From Luidia sarsii (Eukaryota > Echinodermata > Asteroidea > Paxillosida > Luidiidae), in the NCBI GenBank assembly GCA_949987565.1, contig OX465119.1:9914895-9978894 (forward strand): a stretch of DNA of 64,000 nt, given 5' to 3'. Every line of letters starts with the position of its first letter. Position 1 is the first letter of the stretch. Below, one piece after another: positions 61,801 through 64,000 of this stretch. A model generated the notes under the pieces. The model worked only from the letters and a program-made list of their open reading frames with translations. It was not told where the DNA came from and made no database searches. The translations under genes were made by a program, and so were the position numbers.

Positions 61801-63239
61801 TGGGATTGGACTGGATTGGATGGATGGGATTGGAGGGGATTGGATTGGATCGGTTTGGAATGGATTGAATTGGAATGGAATGGATTGGAATGGATAGGAG
61901 AGGATGGTATGACATGTAATGAGGTAAGGTGGGATGGGATATGATTAGTTGAGGATTCAAGGTAGGATAGGATAACATGGGATGGGGAGAGGGGAGTGGA
62001 GAGAGAGGAGGAGGGAGGTAAGGAGAAGGGAGGAGAGGGAGTGTCGAGGAGAGGAGAGGTGAGAAGGAAGGAAGGGGAGTAGAGGAGAGGAGATGAGAGG
62101 TGAGGTAGAGGAGAAGGGAGGAGAGGGAGTGTCGAGGAGAGGAGAGGTGAGGTGAGAAGGAAGGAAGGGGAGTAGAGGAGAGTAGAGAGGTTGGGGAGGA
62201 GAGAGGGAAGGGAAGGGATGGGAGGAGAGGAGAGGAGATGAGAGGTGAGGTAGAGGAGAAGAGAGGAAGGGAGATGAGATGTGAGGTAGAGGAGAAGAGA
62301 GGAAGGGGGAGTAGAGGAGAGGAGAGGTAGGGAGAGGAGAGGGAATGAGAAGGGAGGAGAAGGGATGAGATGAGATGCCACAATATCCAAACTCCAACTC
62401 CCTCTCCCCCAAACAGATACAACAAGAGCATCAACCCTGATGCTGAGCAGTACAGCAATGGGCTGGGCATTGATCTGCTTCGCTGTGAGAGCCTCCTAGG
62501 TCTAGACCCGGCCACTTGCTCCAGGGTGCTGCAAAAGAACTACGAGTAAGTTGCAAAATCAAACCAATTAAACCCTCGGAAATTAAAACAAAACAACTTT
62601 AAATTAGATGGTTATTTGATTTTCTTTTTTAATGATTTTTTACACAATTTAATGTTGAAGCCCCAACACAACATTGGTAAGATCGAAAAACAAAAATATT
62701 CACTGATTTACACGAAACTTATACAGTTTGAAGATGGTTATAGTAGAAACCTCGCACTGTAATCTTTCTGCCTAAACTATTTTACAGAACTCTACGGTGT
62801 TGAATGCTGCATTTTTGCGAAACAAAATAGCGGTAAAGCGGTTGGCGGATTGAGCTGAAATTTTCACAGGTGTGCTATTTCATACATATGTTGGATCAGA
62901 CAACGTATGGATGTTATTATTTGACCTTGACCAGTGTTGTGTAGGGGCTTCATTAAATTAATAAATTATTTTTTTTCTTAGTGGTGTAGTCCCAAGCTTG
63001 CCCAGTCTGTTTTTCCTTTGTTTGTTTGTTTTTTCATCAAAAAAGGCGAGACTTCAATCTGTTCTGAGGCAATGGATGTATGAAAAAAAATATATATATT
63101 TTTGGTATGTGTGCCGTTTCAAGGACAAATGGGTTTAAATCTGTTTGCTAGGTTACTCGTTTCCATGGCACCGCTTAGCAACGAGATCAGGCCCGTCAGC
63201 AGCTGCATTCCCCAGCATCTAGGCCCAGCCATCCCAGAG
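44538..63239 (+). CDS. FAM91A1: FAM91A1, 3' partial (14 exons plus candidate microexon)
   Basis: FAM91A1 works with WDR11 and TBC1D23 at the trans-Golgi network, where golgins capture endosome-derived vesicles. Fourteen exons join in frame to 535 codons: 44538-44609, 46118-46202, 47101-47310, 48051-48118, 51495-51611, 52506-52596, 53697-53759, 54315-54421, 55233-55384, 56148-56397, 60513-60599, 61128-61213, 62417-62545, 63152-63239. Signature blocks follow the human order: [163 protein letters not shown] and [20 protein letters not shown]. The remaining C-terminal part lies beyond the window. A Ser/Gly/Ala-rich linker at about residues 335-380 is longer in Gly than in human. Confidence 0.97.
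44775..45140. mobile_element. Two adjacent inverted repeats in FAM91A1 intron 1
   Basis: 44778-44930 has GTCCGAGTAACTTGGACC facing GGTCCAAGTTACTCGGAC. 45030-45150 has TGACATACAATGGACATCAT and CATTGACATTGTATA facing TATACAATGTCAATG and TTGTATGTCA. Both look like small foldback elements. Confidence 0.8.
45152..45736. mobile_element. 585-bp foldback element with 13-bp direct repeats
   Basis: Arms of about 150 bp begin CCCCCAGAACTGTGGGGTTC on both strands and differ at roughly one position in ten or fewer. TATGTCATGTGTA flanks it on both sides (45139-45151 and 45737-45749). Inside lies another inverted repeat (CCCGGTTTGGTCGCAAG, TCTGGTCCCCTGTAC). No open frame encodes a transposase, so it is non-autonomous. 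Superfamily is not assigned. Confidence 0.8.
45848..45965. repeat. Inverted repeat in FAM91A1 intron 1
   Basis: TTACTCTGATTGGCCAACTT and AAGCCGGCC-type blocks face AATTGGCCAATCGGAGTAAG at 45941-45960; the arms are about 45 bp, with a loop near CTTTAAACGC. Confidence 0.75.
46118..46202 (+). CDS. FAM91A1: FAM91A1 exon 2
   Basis: The acceptor is TATTCAG and the donor is TAG|GTAGGT (phase 1). It encodes [20 protein letters not shown] and QLRYKGNL. Confidence 0.95.
46285..47045. mobile_element. GCGGTGACACC-family element, expanded, in FAM91A1 intron 2
   Basis: 46290-46520 contains GGTTTGCGGCGACAGCGTG, GTTTTGCGGTGACACCAGG and CAACGTTTCGTGCGGCG. 46925-47040 contains the opposing CAGTCTCCTGACAACAAACA, CTGCCCGAAATTTTGAGTTA and CTCACCGCAAACCATCCACC. 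The central 400 bp is unrelated insert sequence without a gene. Confidence 0.6.
47101..47310 (+). CDS. FAM91A1: FAM91A1 exon 3
   Basis: The acceptor is CCCTGACAG and the donor is GATT|GTAAGT. It encodes [20 protein letters not shown] through [12 protein letters not shown]. It is the most conserved part of the N-terminal domain. Confidence 0.96.
47335..47800 (+). repeat. CCCTG pentamer array
   Basis: About 90 degenerate CCCTG/CCCTT/CCCTC units lie in FAM91A1 intron 3, starting 25 bp after the exon 3 donor. Cys-Pro-Ala-Leu frames on plus and Gln-Gly-Arg frames on minus are shadows. Confidence 0.97.
47862..48000 (+). repeat. SINE family 1 head
   Basis: GAGCTGAGCACTGTAGCCAG, TTGTCTGCATCTGAATGAAA, ATCCCTGGAGATTATACGGC and CTGACTGGTGCCCTGA. 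It ends 50 bp before FAM91A1 exon 4. Confidence 0.8.
48051..48118 (+). CDS. FAM91A1: FAM91A1 exon 4
   Basis: The acceptor is GTTTCCCAG and the donor is AAG|GTAGGT (phase 0). It encodes [20 protein letters not shown] and SK. Confidence 0.96.
48196..48515. mobile_element. MITE (ACAACATTGG family), complete
   Basis: Its inverted ends read AAGGCCCAATACAACATTGG and the complement of AAGGCCCAATACAACATTAG. Length is about 320 bp. Inside are GTAGATGGTCATGATAGAAT and CAAACTGTGGCAATCTTTTG. It inserted 78 bp after FAM91A1 exon 4. Confidence 0.85.
48905..49515 (+). repeat. TCTG/TCCATCTG tetramer array
   Basis: Degenerate TCTGTCTG with CCATCTG and TATTTG variants. Open frames (Ser, Cys, Leu, Val) are shadows. 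It ends 40 bp before the candidate microexon. Confidence 0.95.
49555..49584 (+). CDS. FAM91A1: Candidate 30-nt cassette microexon of FAM91A1
   Basis: This 30-nt segment has a strong acceptor (CCGCTGCCTTTCAG) and a perfect donor (AAT|GTAAGT). It is phase 0 at both ends and lies between two phase-0 exons (48118 and 51495), so it can be included or skipped without frame change. It encodes [10 protein letters not shown], inserted between CRSSK and KFFRR. Human FAM91A1, as remembered, runs directly SSKKFFRR, so the exon would be optional. SRSGSF is a plausible basophilic-kinase site. It stands in unique sequence between two simple-repeat arrays, which makes chance less likely but not excluded. Confidence 0.6.
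49683..50165 (+). repeat. TTCCC pentamer array
   Basis: About 95 TTCCC units, very regular from 49915 to 50150, with CTCCC variants earlier. It lies about 100 bp after the candidate microexon. Minus-strand Gly-Lys-Glu-Arg frames are shadows. Confidence 0.97.
50166..50880 (+). other. FAM91A1 intron, unique-looking
   Basis: A+T-rich intronic sequence with the inverted pair TATTTCAGACAGCC (50281) and GACTGTCTGAAATAG (50436). No exon with family similarity was found. Confidence 0.5.
50880..51085. repeat. SINE family 1, inverted pair of fragments
   Basis: 50884-51030 is a minus-strand tRNA-like half (AAAATGGCAAAGAAAACTTT). 51030-51085 is a plus fragment (CCCCGGCAAAGACTAG, AAAGGCCACCATCTAAC). Confidence 0.75.
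51495..51611 (+). CDS. FAM91A1: FAM91A1 exon 5 (after candidate microexon)
   Basis: The acceptor is GGACGGCAG and the donor is AAG|GTGAGG, both phase 0. It encodes [20 protein letters not shown] and [17 protein letters not shown]. Confidence 0.96.
51795..52087 (+). repeat. SINE family 1, full-length copy with A tail
   Basis: This is the most complete copy: head (GTGTGATCCCCGAGCTGCC, GTTTGCATCTGAATGAAAGC), middle (CCCCACCCCGGCAAAGAC), tRNA-like part (GGCTGGATACCTCAGATGG) and CAGTTT-like end (GTCAAAGTTTCCTTTGGC) closed by about 17 A at 52070-52086. The head precedes the tRNA-like part, unusual for a tRNA SINE, where the promoter is 5'-most. Confidence 0.85.
52506..52596 (+). CDS. FAM91A1: FAM91A1 exon 6
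   Basis: The acceptor is TGTGCCCAG and the donor is CACA|GTGAGT. It encodes [20 protein letters not shown] and [10 protein letters not shown], matching KIIDSGPQLSGSLDYNVVH. Confidence 0.95.
52614..53440 (+). repeat. GACT tetramer array with 16-32-bp superstructure
   Basis: Pure (TGAC)n blocks alternate with TGTCCTACTTATAGATTGAC, then degrade into CATCAACTAATAGATTGACT units. It lies in the FAM91A1 intron right after the donor at 52596. Confidence 0.97.
53697..53759 (+). CDS. FAM91A1: FAM91A1 exon 7
   Basis: The acceptor is TTGCTTCAG and the donor is ATAG|GTGAGA. It encodes [20 protein letters not shown], equivalent to LYNKGFIYLDVPISDDSCIA. Confidence 0.94.
   Translation, partial: NFIPKDLYTWTFPLKTMIAL
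53815..54215. mobile_element. MITE (ACAACATTGG family), rearranged
   Basis: GTAGATGGTCATGATAGAAT (53872) and TCTTGCCAATGTTGTGTAGG (54182) mark the internal and right parts. The left end is degenerate. Confidence 0.65.
54225..54285. repeat. GATCCTAGCAGG family half element
   Basis: AGGTCCTGCTAGGATCGAAA followed by CGTCAGGCCACTAAC, about 30 bp before FAM91A1 exon 8. Single arm only. Confidence 0.7.
54315..54421 (+). CDS. FAM91A1: FAM91A1 exon 8
   Basis: The acceptor is TTGGACAG and the donor is GAG|GTGAGG. It encodes [20 protein letters not shown] and [15 protein letters not shown], nearly identical to vertebrate sequence. Confidence 0.97.
54440..54545 (-). repeat. tRNA-like sequence, degenerate
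   Basis: On the minus strand GTTAGAGGGTAGAGCACTGG, a CTGGC/GCCAG stem around GCGCAAA, and GGGTTCGAATCCCTCC occur in tRNA order. The base before the anticodon is C instead of U and the acceptor stem does not pair clearly. So a SINE or pseudogene of tRNA origin is more likely than a working tRNA. Confidence 0.5.
54880..54975 (-). repeat. SINE family 1 tRNA-like fragment
   Basis: GAAAAATGGCAAAGAAAACT and TTGACTGGACCGGGTC with a following CCCAAGATCTC are the 3' half of the minus-oriented family 1 SINE, truncated after the B box. Confidence 0.7.
55233..55384 (+). CDS. FAM91A1: FAM91A1 exon 9
   Basis: The acceptor is CCACGGCAG and the donor is AGAA|GTGAGT. It encodes [20 protein letters not shown] and [21 protein letters not shown] 21-bp minisatellite starts about 50 bp after the donor. 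Confidence 0.95.
55435..55760 (+). repeat. 21-bp minisatellite (ATTGAAACTCATGGCCACC type)
   Basis: About 15 copies of a 21-bp unit, ATTGAAACTCATGGCCACC followed by CC, with variants. It starts 50 bp after the FAM91A1 exon 9 donor. Since 21 is divisible by three, frames stay open through it. Confidence 0.95.
55762..56080. mobile_element. MITE (ACAACATTGG family), left end lost
   Basis: It shares CAGTTTGAAGATGGTTATAA and CATGCATATGTTGGATCAGA with other copies and ends CTCGACCAATGTTGTGTAGG. The left terminus is replaced by the minisatellite. It ends 67 bp before FAM91A1 exon 10. Confidence 0.75.
56148..56397 (+). CDS. FAM91A1: FAM91A1 exon 10 (Ser/Gly linker, then FDSTLTAFL)
   Basis: The acceptor is CGTGGCAG and the donor is CCG|GTGAGT. 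It encodes a GC-rich low-complexity linker (runs of Ser, Glu, Ala, Gly) then [20 protein letters not shown], which is highly conserved. Confidence 0.95.
56398..57060 (+). other. FAM91A1 intron 10, duplicated A+T-rich DNA
   Basis: Two related segments, TTTTCACGAAACTGGTTATT (56503) and TTTTCACGAAACTGGTATTT (56855), each followed by ACTCGAAAA/ACTCAAAAA, suggest a diverged duplication of about 350 bp. No gene. Confidence 0.5.
57100..57265 (+). repeat. CACCATGTGTGT repeat
   Basis: CACCATGTGTGT and CACTGTATCACCATGTGTGT units recur, about 12 copies. It lies in FAM91A1 intron 10. A short (GTTTTT)n lies at about 57447-57472. Confidence 0.9.
57480..58580 (+). other. FAM91A1 intron 10, no gene seen
   Basis: A+T-rich intronic DNA with (ATT)n near 58010. 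No exon similarity or element with clear ends. Confidence 0.5.
58585..58775 (-). repeat. SINE family 1, minus copy
   Basis: On the minus strand it carries GGCTGGATAGCTCAGATGG, GAGGTCTCGGGTTCAAATCC and CAGTCAAAGTTTTCTCTGCC. The A box and B box are intact. Confidence 0.85.
58860..58940. mobile_element. Half of a palindromic element with hammerhead-like core
   Basis: CTCCTGACGACAGGCAGAGT, then ACTGCCCGAAACCTTGAGTT. CTGACGA, a GGCAG/CTGCC stem and GAAA are in hammerhead order, but GUC is replaced by CTT, so cleavage is unlikely. Confidence 0.5.
59645..60455 (+). repeat. 21-bp array (GGCCTGCCAAAGGTGCCAGG type), about 38 copies
   Basis: The unit GGTGGCCTGCCAAAGGTG plus CCA repeats with variants (GGTACCTGCC, GAAGGCGCCA). 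The length is a multiple of three and stops are absent, so frames of 264-318 codons stay open on both strands. Neither has a domain or splice support. It lies in FAM91A1 intron 10, ending 58 bp before exon 11. Confidence 0.97.
60513..60599 (+). CDS. FAM91A1: FAM91A1 exon 11
   Basis: The acceptor is TCCCATAG and the donor is CGG|GTTAGT. It encodes [20 protein letters not shown] and ESFLMELDR. It follows a 4-kb intron containing a 21-bp array. Confidence 0.95.
60770..61000. mobile_element. GCGGTGACACC-family element, degenerate
   Basis: GTTTTGCAGTGACACCATGT and GTTGTCACTGCAAACCTTCT face each other at 60776-60835. A second end, CATGGTGTCACCGCAAACCT, is at 60927. It lies in FAM91A1 intron 11. 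Confidence 0.7.
61128..61213 (+). CDS. FAM91A1: FAM91A1 exon 12
   Basis: The acceptor is CTTTGCAG and the donor is TTAG|GTAAGC. It encodes [20 protein letters not shown] and LKNTITFL. Confidence 0.95.
61225..61775 (+). repeat. 84-bp minisatellite, about 6.5 copies
   Basis: CCAGCCAAGG starts recur every 84 bp (61321, 61405, 61489), with CTGACAAATAGAACTGGGAG and GTGACTAGTCTGAAGCAAGG inside each unit. It begins about 12 bp after the FAM91A1 exon 12 donor. Confidence 0.95.
61775..61920 (+). repeat. GGATTGGAT pentamer-type repeat
   Basis: Degenerate GGATT and GGAAT units (TTGGATGGGATAGGAC, GAATGGAATGGATTGG). Confidence 0.9.
61975..62375 (+). repeat. GAGGAGAG purine array
   Basis: GGAGAGGAGAGGTGAGAAGG and GAGGTAGAGGAGAAGGGAGG units with a loose repeat of about 105 bp (GAGAGGGAGTGTCGAGGAG at 62032 and 62121). 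It is the one purine-sense array among the large intronic tracts here. Confidence 0.93.
62417..62545 (+). CDS. FAM91A1: FAM91A1 exon 13
   Basis: The acceptor is CCAAACAG and the donor is CGA|GTAAGT. It encodes [20 protein letters not shown] and [20 protein letters not shown]. Confidence 0.95.
62655..62955. mobile_element. MITE (ACAACATTGG family), complete, 300 bp
   Basis: The left end GAAGCCCCAACACAACATTG and right end CAGTGTTGTGTAGGGGCTTC are inverted (about 20 bp). Internal landmarks match copies at 26036, 37085 and 55762. It lies in FAM91A1 intron 13. Confidence 0.85.
63152..63239 (+). CDS. FAM91A1: FAM91A1 exon 14 (last in window)
   Basis: The acceptor is TTTGCTAG and the donor is GAG|GTGAGG. 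It encodes [20 protein letters not shown] and QHLGPAIPE. The rest of the gene is beyond the window. Confidence 0.95.
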
Positions 63240-63740
63240 GTGAGGCACTGCCCCGGCCCAAATCGGAAGGATTTTCCTTGACAAACTTAAACACTTGGCG
63301 CAGGGACCTCCGAAATCGGAACTCCATTGGTTTGACTTTGGACTGGGCCCTCCGAATCCGGGCACCACTATTGTCCACATTCTAAACAAAGACTCTTTTC
63401 AGCTTAGAACAAAGCAATATGAATTGCAAGATTAGCAGCAGTAATTGTGCAATTGTGGGACCTTTTCTGTGGATGATTGAGGGATACCGCGCTTCCGCTG
63501 AAAGCACAGACATTGTGTTGGCATGCCACACAGCCCAACGGTCGTCGGTCAGACAGTGGAATTCCACCCACATTCTTCACCGCAATCTGTACGCTCGGTT
63601 GGGGCTGACCAACTCCAAGATCTGACTGTCTGGAGTGGAGGCTGGAGTCTGCGGTCAGGGATTGACAGCACCGTACACGCACACACACAAGTCCGTTACG
63701 CTTCATTGACGATGCACAATGGGCCCTTTTTCGAACGGAC
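63240..63740 (+). other. FAM91A1 intron 14 start
   Basis: Parts such as AAAGACTCTTTTCAGC (63387) resemble, inverted, segments near 6995 and 7165 next to the piggyBac-like element, suggesting a dispersed repeat. No exon with family similarity was found. Confidence 0.5.
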
Positions 63741-64000
63741 CCTGCTGCACTCCAGAAGATGCAACAGTGGGTGTATTCTGTGGGGATACTGCGGACCCTA
63801 ACCCTGCTGCACTCTACAAGATGCAACAGTTGGTGCATTCTGTGGGGATACTGTGGACCCTAACCCTGCTGCACTCTACAAGATGCAGCAGTGGGTGCAT
63901 TCTGTGGGGATACTGCAGACCTTAACCATGCTGCACTATACAAGATGCAGCAGTGGGTGCATTCTGTGGGGATACTGCGGACCCTAACCCTGCTGCACTC
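63741..64000 (+). repeat. 62-bp tandem array running off the window
   Basis: CCTGCTGCACTCTACAAGAT and GGTGCATTCTGTGGGGATAC recur with a 62-bp period (63741, 63803, 63865 and on). At least four copies; the array continues past the window end. Confidence 0.95.

Overview
This is nuclear DNA of an animal. It has intron-split genes with GT..AG junctions, tRNA-derived SINEs, short inverted-repeat transposons and very large simple-sequence arrays, and no prokaryotic operons. The proteins resemble vertebrate orthologues closely while introns are short (0.1-6 kb) and packed with repeats. A marine invertebrate, most likely a deuterostome (echinoderm, hemichordate or lancelet), fits best, but the species cannot be fixed from this window. 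Layout: (1) 140-9721, + strand, the last ten coding exons of a TM9SF4-type nonaspanin (about 347 residues of C-terminal half; the 5' half lies outside the window). (2) 9722-15218, convergent intergenic DNA with a 14-bp minisatellite and an isolated CpG-rich, promoter-like island at about 13790-14000. (3) 15219-23582, - strand, a complete six-exon microsomal cytochrome P450 of clan 2 type (525 residues). (4) 23583-35430, about 12 kb without a recognisable gene, holding miniature transposons, SINEs and pyrimidine or purine tracts. (5) 35431-44175, - strand, a complete ten-exon NagA-type amidohydrolase (409 residues, N-acetylglucosamine-6-phosphate deacetylase, AMDHD2-like). (6) 44538 to beyond 63239, + strand, the first 14 or 15 coding exons of FAM91A1 (535 residues without an optional 30-nt microexon); the 3' end is outside the window. 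Genes 5 and 6 are head to head, with 362 bp between their start codons, and probably share a promoter. TM9SF4 and FAM91A1 both act in Golgi/endosome membrane traffic, the P450 is an endoplasmic-reticulum oxidase, and the deacetylase acts in cytosolic amino-sugar salvage. No joint pathway is implied by their adjacency. The most distinctive points are: a candidate 30-nt phase-0 microexon ([10 protein letters not shown]) in FAM91A1; a 248-bp palindrome with one mismatched pair and a hammerhead-ribozyme-like core in a P450 intron, with several decayed relatives across the window; a 585-bp foldback element flanked by 13-bp direct repeats and inserted into an older palindrome; an 81-bp tandem array that seems to have amplified the tail of a dispersed tRNA-like SINE; and a strong bias of intronic polypyrimidine arrays towards the sense strand of the host gene. 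All exon limits were set by reading frame, splice consensus and family similarity by eye. No alignment or transcript evidence was available.
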